A stretch of DNA of 64,000 bases from Terriglobia bacterium (GTDB lineage Bacteria; Acidobacteriota; Terriglobia; Terriglobales; Acidobacteriaceae). Shown piece by piece: positions 45,031-54,574 of this stretch. Under the pieces are notes generated by a model that saw nothing but the letters and a program-made list of their open reading frames with translations, did not search any database and had not been told where the DNA came from. Numbering within the stretch: the stretch's first letter is position 1; every line of letters begins with the position of its first letter. Made by a program: the position numbers and the translations under genes. Location: positions 43,825 through 107,824 of the forward strand of contig JAIQGE010000015.1 of assembly GCA_020072815.1 (NCBI GenBank). The letters run 5' to 3'.

Positions 45031-47148
45031 ATGGCTGACGCTCGTGCAGTGAAGGAAAAACAACCGGCAACCGAGGTAAACGAAGCCCAGATCGCCGTCC
45101 ATTGGCGGGAAGAAGAATACTATTACCCCAGCGCAAAATTCATTGGCCAGGCCAACCTGACTGATCCTGCCGTGATGGAACGCTTCGGAGAGGAGAATTT
45201 TCCGGAGTGCTTCCGCGAATATGCCGACCTGCTGAGCTGGGACCAGTACTGGCACACCACACTGGACACCAGCGACGCGCCTTTCTGGAAGTGGTTTGCC
45301 GGGGGCAAGCTCAACGTCTGCTACAACTGCGTGGACCGGCACCTGGACAAGCACAAGAACAAAGCCGCCTTTATTTTTGTCGGCGAGCCGGAAGAAGAGC
45401 CGCCGCTGTCCATTACCTACCAGGAGTTGTATTACCGGGTGAACGAAGTCGCTGCGTTGCTGCGCGATTTCTGCGGCTTAAAAACCGGCGATCGGGTGAC
45501 CATCCATATGCCGGTGGTGCCGGAACTGCCCATCACCATGCTGGCCTGCGCGCGGCTGGGCATCATCCATTCGGTAGTGTTTGGCGGTTTCAGCGGTGAA
45601 GCCTGCGGCATGCGCGCCGCCGATTCCGGCAGCAACGTGCTGATCACCATTGACGGCTACTACCGCAGCGGCAACATGACGGACCACAAAGAGAAAGCCG
45701 ACCTGGCTGTGGCCACCGCGGAAAAAGAAGGTCAGAAAGTCGAAAAAGTCCTGGTGTGGCGGCGTCAGGCGGGCAAATATCATTCGGCAAAGCCCATGGT
45801 CCAGGGCCGCGACTTCTTCGTGGACGAAATCCTGAAGAAGTATTCCGGCAAGACCGTTGATCCGGTTTCCATGCCGTCGGAAGCGCCGCTGTTTCTGATG
45901 TACACCAGCGGCACCACGGGCCGACCCAAGGGATGCCAGCACGGAACGGGCGGATATCTCGCCTACGTTGCCGGGACCACCAAGTACATTCAGGATGTTC
46001 AGCCGGAAGACGTCTACTGGTGCATGGCGGACATTGGCTGGATCACCGGCCACTCTTATATCGTTTACGGTCCACTGGCGCTGGCGGCCACCAGCGTGTT
46101 GTATGAGGGCGTGCCCAATTATCCTGATGCGGGACGTCCGTGGCGCGTGGCCCAGCGGCTGGACGTGAATATCTTCCATACCTCGCCGACGGCCATCCGC
46201 ATGTTGCGCAAGGCCGGTCCCGACGAACCCGCCAAGTACAACTACCACTTCAAGCACATGACCACGGTGGGCGAACCCATCGAACCGGAAGTGTGGAAGT
46301 GGTATTACCAGGTAGTCGGCAAAGGCGAAGCGGTCATCGTGGATACCTGGTGGCAAACCGAAACCGGAGGGTTCCTGTGCAGCACCAAGCCCGGCATTGA
46401 TCCCATGAAGCCGGGCAGCGCCGGACCGGCGGTGCCGGGAATTTATCCCGTGATTTACGACGAAGAGAGAAAAGAAGTGAAGCCGGGTTCAGGCAAGGCA
46501 GGGAACATCTGTATTCGCAATCCGTGGCCGGGAATGTTCCAAACTATCTACGGCAACCGCGAGCGCTTCGTCCAGCAGTACTACCAGAAATACAACCGCG
46601 ACAAGACGAGCAAGAAATGGCAGGACTGGCCGTACTTCGCGGGCGATGGCGCGGTGCAGGCGCCGGACGGCTACTTCCGCATTTTGGGCCGCGTGGATGA
46701 TGTAATCAACGTGGCCGGACACCGGTTGGGCACCAAGGAACTGGAGTCGGCGTGCCTGACGGTGCCTGAAGTCGCGGAAGCCGCGGTAGTTCCGGTGGCC
46801 GACGAGGTGAAAGGCCGAGTGCCCGAGGTCTACGTCGCGCTGAAGCCGGGCGTGCCCCATGGCGGGGGCATCATCGAAGAGAAGATCAAGGAAGCCATTG
46901 ACACGCAGATCGGCAAGATCGCCCGGCCCAGAAAAGTCCATGTGGTGCCGGACATGCCTAAGACGCGTTCGGGTAAGATCATGCGGCGCGTGCTGGCCGC
47001 CATCTCTAACAATCTGGATACCGGCGACGTTACCACGCTGGCCAATCCGGACATCGTGGAACAAATCCGTGTGATGGTGCAGGGCGACAAGAAAGTGGTT
47101 CTCAAGGATGCGCCGGAAGATTTGAAGCGGTTTGGCGACGAGCGCTAA
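45031..47148 (+). CDS. acs: Acetyl-coenzyme A synthetase
   Basis: 705 residues, slightly longer than the usual 650. AMP-forming adenylate-forming enzyme: P-loop-like YTSGTTGRPKGCQHGTGGYL, TWWQTETGGF (the first Trp of this pair is the residue that keeps the acyl pocket small, favouring acetate), DGYFRILGRVDDVINVAGHR, and the C-terminal catalytic/regulatory Lys K649 in KTRSGKIMRR, the site acetylated by Pat-type enzymes. It makes acetyl-CoA from acetate, ATP and CoA. The N-terminal 30 residues are an extra non-conserved extension. It sits between the MHS symporter and a sugar-type ABC transporter, consistent with carboxylate use. Confidence 0.95.
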   Translation: MADARAVKEKQPATEVNEAQIAVHWREEEYYYPSAKFIGQANLTDPAVMERFGEENFPECFREYADLLSWDQYWHTTLDTSDAPFWKWFAGGKLNVCYNCVDRHLDKHKNKAAFIFVGEPEEEPPLSITYQELYYRVNEVAALLRDFCGLKTGDRVTIHMPVVPELPITMLACARLGIIHSVVFGGFSGEACGMRAADSGSNVLITIDGYYRSGNMTDHKEKADLAVATAEKEGQKVEKVLVWRRQAGKYHSAKPMVQGRDFFVDEILKKYSGKTVDPVSMPSEAPLFLMYTSGTTGRPKGCQHGTGGYLAYVAGTTKYIQDVQPEDVYWCMADIGWITGHSYIVYGPLALAATSVLYEGVPNYPDAGRPWRVAQRLDVNIFHTSPTAIRMLRKAGPDEPAKYNYHFKHMTTVGEPIEPEVWKWYYQVVGKGEAVIVDTWWQTETGGFLCSTKPGIDPMKPGSAGPAVPGIYPVIYDEERKEVKPGSGKAGNICIRNPWPGMFQTIYGNRERFVQQYYQKYNRDKTSKKWQDWPYFAGDGAVQAPDGYFRILGRVDDVINVAGHRLGTKELESACLTVPEVAEAAVVPVADEVKGRVPEVYVALKPGVPHGGGIIEEKIKEAIDTQIGKIARPRKVHVVPDMPKTRSGKIMRRVLAAISNNLDTGDVTTLANPDIVEQIRVMVQGDKKVVLKDAPEDLKRFGDER

Positions 47149-47232
47149 CGGAACCGGCAAGCGAGAAAGCAGGAAGGGCAGTGGGCAGTATCTACGGAAG
47201 CAAGTTGTGAACGCTGGACACAGGAGGAACTT

Positions 47233-48573
47233 ATGAAGGATGGCAAGAAGGGCAAGGGCGTATCACGCAGAGATTTCATCAAGATCGCCGGCGCGGGCGG
47301 CATCGCCGCCGGTCTGGGCCCCTATTTTTTGTTCCCGGAGCGGGCCGCGGCCCAGCAGAAGACCCTGAAGATTCTGCAATGGAGCCATTTTGTTCCCGCT
47401 TATGACACTTGGTTTGACGGGACCTTCGCCAAGCAGTGGGGCGAGAAACATAACACGAACGTGGTGGTAGACCACATCAACCTGGTTGACCTGAATACCC
47501 GCGCCGCATCCGAAGCTCAGGCCAAGAAGGGCCACGATCTCTTTATGTTCCTCTCGCCGCCGGCCGCGTATGAAAACCAGGTCATTGACATGAGCCACGT
47601 GTACCAGGAAGTGGAAAAGAAGCACGGCAAGAAGATTGACCTGGCGCACAAGTCCACCTACAACCCCAAGACCAAGAAATATTACGCGTTCTCTGATTCT
47701 TACGCGCCCGATCCGGGCAACTGGCGGCTGGATCTCTGGGCGGAAGCGGGTTTCCCGAAGGGACCCGATACCTATGATGATCTGCGCGCCGGCGCCAAAA
47801 AGATCCGCGACAAGACCGGCCATCCATGCGGCCTGGGGCTTTCCCAGGAACTGGACACCAGTATGGCGATGCGGGCGCTGTTGTGGTCATTCGGCGGCGC
47901 CGAGCAGGACATTGAAGGCAACGTCACCATCAACTCGAAAAACACCATTGAAGCGCTGAAGTACATGAAGGCGCTGTACGAAGAATCGGAAACGCCGGAG
48001 GTCTTCACCTGGACGCCGCCATCGAACAACCAGGCGATGCTGGCAGGAAAGGTTTCCTACGTAGCCAACGCCATCTCCATTACTCGTCAGGCGGAAAGAG
48101 AAAAACTCCCGATTGACAAGGACATCATGATCAGCCGGGCCTTGAAGGGCCCCGTCCGCCGCATTGCGGCCGAGCACGTGATGGACTGCTATGTGATCTG
48201 GGACTTCGCGGAAAACAAAGACGGCGCGCAGCAATTCCTGATTGACTATATTGACGCCTTCCATGACGGCTTTGTGGCGGGCCAGTTCTACAATTTCCCC
48301 TGCTTCCCCAAGACCGTTCCGGATTTGAAGAAAGAAATTGCCATCGATTCGCGCGCGACGCCGACCAACAAGTACGCTGTGCTGGGCGACGTGCTGGATT
48401 GGGCGACCAACGTGGGCTATCCGGGTTATTGTTCGGCTGCCATTGATCAGGCCTTCAAGAGCTGGGTGATTCCAACCATGTTTGCCACGGTGGCGAATGG
48501 GAAGGCGACTCCGGAAGATGCGGCCAAGACCGCGGAAACCGAGTACAAGCGCATCTTCGAGAGATTCAAGTAA
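47233..48573 (+). CDS. Tat-exported extracellular solute-binding protein (family 1)
   Basis: 446 residues with AGGAGG before the ATG. The twin-arginine signal is clear: SRRDFIKIAGAGGIAAGLG, cut near AAAQQ. The mature part is a type II periplasmic binding protein of the sugar/glycerol-3-phosphate class (LKILQWSHFVPAYDTWFDGTF at the start, later KVSYVANAISITRQAE). Export in folded form through Tat is less common for such proteins and may mean a cofactor or metal, or simply fold stability. First gene of a four-gene importer: binding protein, ATPase, two permeases. Confidence 0.9.
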   Translation: MKDGKKGKGVSRRDFIKIAGAGGIAAGLGPYFLFPERAAAQQKTLKILQWSHFVPAYDTWFDGTFAKQWGEKHNTNVVVDHINLVDLNTRAASEAQAKKGHDLFMFLSPPAAYENQVIDMSHVYQEVEKKHGKKIDLAHKSTYNPKTKKYYAFSDSYAPDPGNWRLDLWAEAGFPKGPDTYDDLRAGAKKIRDKTGHPCGLGLSQELDTSMAMRALLWSFGGAEQDIEGNVTINSKNTIEALKYMKALYEESETPEVFTWTPPSNNQAMLAGKVSYVANAISITRQAEREKLPIDKDIMISRALKGPVRRIAAEHVMDCYVIWDFAENKDGAQQFLIDYIDAFHDGFVAGQFYNFPCFPKTVPDLKKEIAIDSRATPTNKYAVLGDVLDWATNVGYPGYCSAAIDQAFKSWVIPTMFATVANGKATPEDAAKTAETEYKRIFERFK

Positions 48574-48584
48574 ACGAGGAATGA

Positions 48585-49625
48585 ATGGCCGTCGTTGAAA
48601 CCCGGAAGCTGACCAAGGTATTCAAACAAGGAGAGCTGGGAGCAGTTAACGAAGTAGATCTGGAGACCCGCGAAGGCGAGTTTCTGGTTTTCCTGGGACC
48701 GTCTGGTTCCGGGAAAACCACTCTCCTGCGCATGATCGCCGGCCTGGAAACACCCACGGCCGGCGAAATCCTGATTGGCGGCAAAGTGGTGAACGATCTC
48801 ACGCCGCGTGAGCGCCGCATTGCCATGGTCTTCCAGAGTTATGCTTTGTATCCACATCTCTCCGTCTACAAAAATATTGCTTTCCCGCTGAAAGCACAGA
48901 ACGTCCCCAGAAACCTGCATAAAGAGAAGGTGGAGTGGGCGGCTTCACTGCTGGGCATCGGCGCGTTGCTGCAACGCAAGCCGCGAGAACTTTCCGGCGG
49001 CGAGCGGCAGCGCGTGGCCCTGGCGCGCGCCATCGTACGCGAGCCCTCGGTCTTCCTGCTGGACGAACCGCTCTCCAATCTTGACGCCAAGCTTCGTCTC
49101 TCCGCTCGCGAAGAACTGGAGCGTTTCCATCGCCGCGTAGGCACCACCACGATTTACGTTACTCACGATCAGGTGGAAGCCATGGCCATGGGCGACCGCA
49201 TCATGGTGCTCAATAAAGGCCTTGTGCGCCAGATCGGCACGCCGAAGGAGGTTTATGACGATCCCGAGGACACCTTTGTCGCTACGTTCCTCGGATCGCC
49301 GCCGATGAACTTGATTGAACACGGCGATTTGATTATCGGCTTCCGTCCGGAACATTTCCGGGTGGCTGAAGACATCAAGGATGCCGACAAAGTTACCTTC
49401 AAATTCCGCGTGGAAAACGTGGAATATCTGGGAGCAGAGTTCATCTTGTCCGGCTTGTTGACGGGCGGCAAGGCGGACGGCAAGAAGGTGATTGCACGCC
49501 TCCTCCTGGGCCACAGCTTTGAAGTTGGCACAACGTATGACTTTGCTGTTCCGCAACGGCAATTGAAATTCTTCGATCGCACCACGGAGAAGAAAGTGGC
49601 AGCGAGGGCCGTGGCATGGCAGTAG
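48585..49625 (+). CDS. Sugar-type ABC transporter ATP-binding protein (MalK/UgpC-like)
   Basis: 346 residues. Walker A GPSGSGKTT, Q loop MVFQSYALYPHLSV, signature LSGGERQRVALARAIVREP, Walker B FLLDEPLSNLDAKLR, switch His in YVTHDQVEAM. A C-terminal TOBE/OB domain (about 235-346, GFRPEHFRVAED) is typical of the MalK/UgpC group and binds regulatory partners. It begins 11 bases after the binding-protein gene and its end overlaps the first permease by 10 bases. Confidence 0.95.
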   Translation: MAVVETRKLTKVFKQGELGAVNEVDLETREGEFLVFLGPSGSGKTTLLRMIAGLETPTAGEILIGGKVVNDLTPRERRIAMVFQSYALYPHLSVYKNIAFPLKAQNVPRNLHKEKVEWAASLLGIGALLQRKPRELSGGERQRVALARAIVREPSVFLLDEPLSNLDAKLRLSAREELERFHRRVGTTTIYVTHDQVEAMAMGDRIMVLNKGLVRQIGTPKEVYDDPEDTFVATFLGSPPMNLIEHGDLIIGFRPEHFRVAEDIKDADKVTFKFRVENVEYLGAEFILSGLLTGGKADGKKVIARLLLGHSFEVGTTYDFAVPQRQLKFFDRTTEKKVAARAVAWQ

Positions 49626-50530
49626 GCGCAGCCAAGATCAAATCGGCGGGCGCGGCGCAAAGTCCCCTGCTGGGATTTGCCATGTTCACTCCAGCGGTGC
49701 TTTACATCGTGCTGCTGATCGGAGCGCCGTTTGTGCTGGCCATCTTTTATGCTTTCAGTGATGCCCGCATCGGCAGCACGGGCCTGCATTATGTGGGGCT
49801 GGAGAACTTCCGCAGCATCATGCAGAGCCCGAGTTTCAAGAAAGCCGTCTGGAACTCGGTGATCTTCACTGTCTGCGCGCAGATCATCGTGCTGGTCTGT
49901 TCCAACATTCTTTCCATCGCGTTGGAAAAGCCCTTTCGGGGACGCGGGTTTGTACGCTTTCTCCTGTTGTTGCCGTGGGTGGCCCCGGTTTCCCTGGGCA
50001 CGATTGGCTGGAAGTGGATCCTGGATTCCATCTACAGCGTGATCACCTGGCTGTTAATCTGGCTGGGATTCGTCAACAAGTTTTCGCCGCCCATGTGGCT
50101 GGGTGAGGAGAAGCTGGCCATGGCGTCAGTGATCCTGGTGCACTGCTGGCGCTTGATTCCGTTTTCCACGGTCATCCTGCTGGCCGGCAGGACGGCCATT
50201 CCCAAGGAGATTCCGGAAGCCGCGGCGATTGATGGCGCCGGTTTCTGGCGCACGCTTTTCCAGATCAACCTGCCCATGATGGTCCCGATTCTCGGCGTCG
50301 CGGTGCTGTTCGGCACGATATTCACGTTTACCGACATGGCGGTTGTCTATATTCTCACCAACGGCGGCCCGTATGATTCAACGCAAACGCTGCCCAATCT
50401 GGCGTTCAGCCAGGGCATTCAGGGCAGTGATCTGGCCGCTGGCGCGGCGATCTCAGTATTCCTGGTGCCCGTGCTGGTGTTGATTGCGTATTTGATGTTG
50501 CGGGTAGCGCATCGCGCGGAGGTCAACTAG
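49616..50530 (+). CDS. Sugar-type ABC transporter permease (MalF-like)
   Basis: 304 residues, six TM helices; the coupling (EAA) loop EIPEAAAIDGAGFWRTLFQINLP is present and FTDMAVVYILTNGGPYDST matches the LacF/MalF subgroup. It forms the heterodimeric channel with the next permease. The start lies inside the ATPase gene, and its stop TAG overlaps the GTG start of the partner by one base. Confidence 0.95.
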   Translation: MAVGAAKIKSAGAAQSPLLGFAMFTPAVLYIVLLIGAPFVLAIFYAFSDARIGSTGLHYVGLENFRSIMQSPSFKKAVWNSVIFTVCAQIIVLVCSNILSIALEKPFRGRGFVRFLLLLPWVAPVSLGTIGWKWILDSIYSVITWLLIWLGFVNKFSPPMWLGEEKLAMASVILVHCWRLIPFSTVILLAGRTAIPKEIPEAAAIDGAGFWRTLFQINLPMMVPILGVAVLFGTIFTFTDMAVVYILTNGGPYDSTQTLPNLAFSQGIQGSDLAAGAAISVFLVPVLVLIAYLMLRVAHRAEVN

Positions 50531-51744
50531 TGACGGAAACCACCGCCATCGCGGCCAAGAAGCCTCTGGGAATCACCGTCGTCAGCGTGCTGTTGATGGT
50601 TTCCGCTTTTGTGCTCTTGGCGCGCACCATAACCTTGCACGTGGGAGGTTTAGCAGGCTCGTTCAGGATCATCGCGGTGGTGACTTGCCTGCTGCTGGCC
50701 ATCGGCATCTGGAAGCTGCATCACGGCGCGCGGGTGCTCCTCTTCTTTCTCCTGGTATCCGACATCATCGGCTGCCTCATGGCGCTGTTCCTGTATGCCT
50801 TGCGGCAATCCCAGCACCGTCTTGCTTTCATATTGGTGGTGGAGCTCTGCGTTGCCGCAATTGTGCTCTGGTACCTGCAGTCGCCGCGCGTCAAGCGGGC
50901 TTTTGGCGGCCTGAATCCCTGGCCGTCCACGGTGAAGATGCTGGTCCTCACCGTATTCACCGGGTTGCTGGCGTTTCCTTTCTACTGGATGGTGATTGCC
51001 ACGTTCAAGCAGAACATTGACTTGTACGCGATGGACAACAATCCCTTCATCTTCAATCTTCCGCCCACGCTGGACCACCTGCGCTTGCTCTTCATGGAAA
51101 CGCGCTACGTGCGCTGGTTAGGCAATACGGCGCTGGTGGGGTCCTTGGTAGTGATCATTACGTTGCTGCTCTCGGTCCCCGCGGCGTACGCGCTGGCGCG
51201 CCTTACGGGCCGATGGGGAGAGCGTCTGGGCATCGGTATCTTTCTGACGTATCTTGTCCCGCCGACGCTGCTCTTTATTCCGCTGTCGCGCGTGATCGCG
51301 ATTCTGGGATTGCAGGACACCATATGGTCCCTGGTATTGGTGTATCCCAGCGTAACCGTGCCATTCTCCATCTGGCTGCTGATGGGCTTCTTCAAATCCA
51401 TTCCCAAAGAGCTGGAGGACGCGGCCATGGTGGACGGGCTCACCCGCTTCGGGGCGTTCGTCAAGATGGTGATCCCGATCTCGACCTCGGGAATTCTCAC
51501 GGTGGTGATCTTCACTTTTACCCTGGTCACGCAAGAGTTCGTGTACGCGCTGACGTTCATTTCGCCGGAGTCGCAGCAGATGGTCGGCGTGGGCATTCCC
51601 ATCTTTCTGGTGCGCGGCGATGTTTACTTCTGGGGATCGCTGATGGCGGCGTGCCTGATTGCGAGTTTGCCCGTGGCTTTTCTCTACAACCTGTTTCTCG
51701 ACCGGTTTATCGCCGGGTTTACCGTGGGCGCTGTCAAGGGATAA
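50530..51744 (+). CDS. Sugar-type ABC transporter permease (MalG-like) with extra N-terminal membrane region
   Basis: 404 residues starting at GTG 50530. The C-terminal 270 residues are a MalG-type permease with the EAA loop KELEDAAMVDGLTRFGAFVKMVIP and six TM helices. The first 130 residues add about four TM helices that are not part of the standard subunit (about 280 residues). The addition shares no recognised domain; it could stabilise the complex or sense the membrane. Last gene of the importer operon. Confidence 0.9.
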   Translation: MTETTAIAAKKPLGITVVSVLLMVSAFVLLARTITLHVGGLAGSFRIIAVVTCLLLAIGIWKLHHGARVLLFFLLVSDIIGCLMALFLYALRQSQHRLAFILVVELCVAAIVLWYLQSPRVKRAFGGLNPWPSTVKMLVLTVFTGLLAFPFYWMVIATFKQNIDLYAMDNNPFIFNLPPTLDHLRLLFMETRYVRWLGNTALVGSLVVIITLLLSVPAAYALARLTGRWGERLGIGIFLTYLVPPTLLFIPLSRVIAILGLQDTIWSLVLVYPSVTVPFSIWLLMGFFKSIPKELEDAAMVDGLTRFGAFVKMVIPISTSGILTVVIFTFTLVTQEFVYALTFISPESQQMVGVGIPIFLVRGDVYFWGSLMAACLIASLPVAFLYNLFLDRFIAGFTVGAVKG

Positions 51745-51974
51745 GTCGGAACTTGCTTCCGGACGCGATTTTCAGCGTGTTTCTGAGAGCGCGGTTGGCG
51801 GTGGAAAGACCTGCACCATTTTCTAAACAAAAGACTTGACAGAACTGCCGTCTGGCCTGAAAGTGTTTCGCGCACTTCCATGTCTCCAACGGTAAGCGTG
51901 TGGCTGCGAGGGTAGAAGTGCGCTGAAGCAGTTGCAGAACGGACAAGTCAGGACGTCTTCAACAGGAGAAACCC

Positions 51975-53729
51975 ATGAATTGGACGCAGGTGTATGATCC
52001 TCTCGGGCACTGGTGGCTTTCGACGCTCGTGGCAGCGCTTCCCATCATCGTGCTTTTCACCTTGCTGGCGGGGTTGCGCGTCAAGCCGCACTGGTCCGCC
52101 TTGGCGGGGGCAGCCACCGCCGTGTTAATCGCAATATTTGTCATCCATATGCCGCCTGAATTGGCCGGCATAAGCTTTGGTTTTGGCGTCGCCTTTGGGC
52201 TCCTGAAAATTGCCTGGATCGTGGTGGCGGCCGTTTACCTCTATGACATTGCGGTCGATACCGGGCAATTCGAAATTATGAAGGCGTCCGTTGCAGGAAT
52301 TACACCGGACCGCCGCCTTCAACTCCTGCTGGTTGCCTTCTGCTTTGGCGCTTTCATTGAAGGGGCCGCAGGGTTCGGCGCCCCAGTGGCGATTGCCGGC
52401 GCTTTCATGATTGGCTTGGGCTTCAAACCGTTTCACGCTGCCGCACTCAACCTGATCGCCAACACCGCGCCGGTCGCTTGGGGCGCCATTGGCACTCCCG
52501 TTCATACTCTTGCGTCGGTTGTTGGCAATAACCCGACGGAGTCTGACCTGAACGCCATGATTGGACGTATCCTCCCGCTTACCGCGATCATTGTGCCCTT
52601 CTGGCTAGTGCGCGCGATGGTGGGGTGGAAAGAGACCTTTGAGGTTTTCCCAGCCATTGCGGTGGTAGGCGTGTCTTTCGCCATCACGCAATATTTATGG
52701 GCAAACTACATGGACAGTAATCTGGTGGATATTGCTTCAGGCGTGGTCTCCCTCGTTTGCACGGTCATATTCCTGAAGTTCTGGCACCCCAAGAATATCT
52801 GGCGTTTTGAAGATGAACGAGAAGGCGCAGAGGGCGCTGTGTCCGCGGCGAGCGGAACCTCTGCGACGCGCACGGCCACCACCGCTGGCGGCCACAGTTT
52901 CGAAATCCATAGCTACTCCGCAGGCCAGGTGGCCAAGGCATGGCTCCCGTTTGCGGTCCTATCCCTGTTCGTGCTGTTATGGGGACTTCCCAAAATCAAG
53001 GGCCCCTTGAATGACGCCACGACGCCCAACTGGAAAACCAATAAGGGTTGGAACGTTCCCAAACTCAATAACGCAGTTAGCCGCGATGTGCCTGTGGTAG
53101 CTGCAACCACCCCGCCGGAGAAGCGGCGCGAGGCGGCAAAATATGACTTCAACTGGCTTACAGCGACCGGTACGGCCTGCTTCCTGGCTGCAATCCTGGG
53201 TGGGCTCCTTTCCGGCGTAGGCCCCGGGCGACTGGTGCGGATTTTTGGACGTACGCTTTATCGAATGAGATTCGCTGTGATTGCCATCTCTGCCATGCTG
53301 GGGCTGGGCTTTGTCACCCGATATTCCGGTACGGACGCCATACTAGGGCTCGCGTTTACGCGTACGGGATGGTTCTATCCGTTCTTCGGGACATTCCTCG
53401 GTTGGCTGGGTGTGGCCTTGACGGGCAGCGATACATCATCCAACGCTCTGTTCGGCAGTTTGCAGAAGATCACTGCACAGCAGCTGAATTTGAGTCCGAC
53501 CCTCATGTGTGCGGCCAACAGTGCGGGCGGCGTCATGGGCAAGATGGTGGACGCGCAATCCATCATTGTCGCTACCTCGGCCACCAACCAGGTCGGCAAC
53601 GAAGGCATCATCTTCAAGTTCGTAGTGTGGCATTCCATCGCCCTGGGAGCCATCGTCGGCTTGATTGTCATGATGTACGCTTACGTCTTCCCGAACCTGA
53701 TTCCGCACGGGCTTACCTTTATCAAGTAA
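51975..53729 (+). CDS. lctP: L-lactate permease (LctP family)
   Basis: 584 residues, about 13 TM helices. LctP hallmarks: WTQVYDPLGHWWLSTLVAALPI at the start, FCFGAFIEGAAGFGAPVAIAGAFM, NTAPVAWGAIGTPV and SSNALFGSLQKITAQQ. It imports lactate (often also glycolate) with protons. A hydrophilic insert at about 275-380 is longer than usual. AGGAG lies nine bases before the ATG. Together with acs and the MHS symporter it completes a cluster for uptake of short organic acids. A strong terminator follows. Confidence 0.94.
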   Translation: MNWTQVYDPLGHWWLSTLVAALPIIVLFTLLAGLRVKPHWSALAGAATAVLIAIFVIHMPPELAGISFGFGVAFGLLKIAWIVVAAVYLYDIAVDTGQFEIMKASVAGITPDRRLQLLLVAFCFGAFIEGAAGFGAPVAIAGAFMIGLGFKPFHAAALNLIANTAPVAWGAIGTPVHTLASVVGNNPTESDLNAMIGRILPLTAIIVPFWLVRAMVGWKETFEVFPAIAVVGVSFAITQYLWANYMDSNLVDIASGVVSLVCTVIFLKFWHPKNIWRFEDEREGAEGAVSAASGTSATRTATTAGGHSFEIHSYSAGQVAKAWLPFAVLSLFVLLWGLPKIKGPLNDATTPNWKTNKGWNVPKLNNAVSRDVPVVAATTPPEKRREAAKYDFNWLTATGTACFLAAILGGLLSGVGPGRLVRIFGRTLYRMRFAVIAISAMLGLGFVTRYSGTDAILGLAFTRTGWFYPFFGTFLGWLGVALTGSDTSSNALFGSLQKITAQQLNLSPTLMCAANSAGGVMGKMVDAQSIIVATSATNQVGNEGIIFKFVVWHSIALGAIVGLIVMMYAYVFPNLIPHGLTFIK

Positions 53730-53751
53730 GAGTGAGCTTCTCAGGACCAGA

Positions 53752-53780
53752 AACGCCGTCCGAAAGGGCGGCGTTTGTTA
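53752..53780 (+). terminator. Intrinsic terminator, probably bidirectional
   Basis: A 10-bp stem AACGCCGTCC/GGGCGGCGTT (one G-U pair) with a GAAA tetraloop, then TGTTATTT. It follows lctP by 22 bases. On the other strand it lies 61 bases past the tRNA-Ser 3' end, so it could stop both transcripts. Confidence 0.75.
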
Positions 53781-53841
53781 TTTCCACAATCCTTCAATTT
53801 GGTGTCCGATTCAAGTCTGAAGAGACGGGTCTTCGGAGATC

Positions 53842-53931
53842 TGGCGGAGAGGGAGGGATTTGAACCCCCGATACCCTTTCAGGTATGTCCGCTTTCGAGG
53901 CGGATCGTTTCAACCACTCACGCACCTCTCC
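53842..53931 (-). tRNA. tRNA-Ser (anticodon CGA)
   Basis: Read on the minus strand: 7-bp acceptor stem GGAGAGG/CCTCTCC, a D arm TGAGTGGTTGAAACG, an anticodon arm CCGCCTCGAAAGCGG with CGA in the loop, a long variable arm typical of class II serine tRNAs (ATACCTGAAAGGGTAT), a T arm with GGTTCAAATCC, discriminator G and an encoded CCA. All helices pair. It decodes UCG. Confidence 0.97.
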
Positions 53932-54007
53932 GCGCCGTGAGAATTCGTGGTCACCAACTATTTTAGCAGGTGGGGCCAAGCCTAGGCAGCCAAGCGTCCC
54001 GTTCGCC

Positions 54008-54502
54008 CTAACGCCGGTTGCGGAAGAACTCTTTGAGCAGTTCCGAACACTTGTCCGCCAAAACGCCTGAAGTTACTTCCATCGTGTGGTTAAGTCCAGG
54101 ATGGTTGATCACTTGCAACAGGGAACCGGCCGCGCCAGCCTTAGGATCACTGGCCCCGTACACCAGACGCGTCACTCGAGCGTGAACCAGCGCGCCAGCG
54201 CACATGGCGCAGGGCTCAATGGTGGCCACCATCACGCAGTCCGCTAGGCGATGGTTCCCCAGCCTCTCGCCGGCTGCGCGCAGAGCGACGATCTCTGCGT
54301 GCGCGGTGGGATCGTGGTCGCGAAGGTTACGGTTCTGTCCCCAACTCACCAGCTCGCCATCTTTGACCACCACCGCACCCACGGGCACTTCGCCGGCCTC
54401 GGCCGCCAGGCGGGCCTGGCCCAGCGCGAGTTCCATCCAGGCGGCGTCGGCTGCGGCGCCTTTCGCCGGCGGGGATTCGGGTTGGCGAGTATCTTTCGGC
54501 AT
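54008..54502 (-). CDS. tadA: tRNA-specific adenosine deaminase
   Basis: 164 residues from ATG 54502; no clear Shine-Dalgarno, so the start could also be ATG 54436. CDA-fold deaminase with zinc ligands H68-A-E70 (catalytic Glu) in TAHAEIVAL and C98-x-x-C101 in PCAMCAGAL. It converts adenosine 34 of tRNA-Arg(ACG) to inosine. The core matches E. coli TadA from EVPVGAVVV; the N-terminal 20 residues are extra. It lies 76 bases from tRNA-Ser on the same strand. Confidence 0.93.
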   Translation of the reverse strand: MPKDTRQPESPPAKGAAADAAWMELALGQARLAAEAGEVPVGAVVVKDGELVSWGQNRNLRDHDPTAHAEIVALRAAGERLGNHRLADCVMVATIEPCAMCAGALVHARVTRLVYGASDPKAGAAGSLLQVINHPGLNHTMEVTSGVLADKCSELLKEFFRNRR

Positions 54503-54574
54503 CGAAGAGGAATTGACCCTACGCGTCCCGATTCTACCGCAGAGCTGAATGCCGAGAGGCCGGACCAGCACTAC

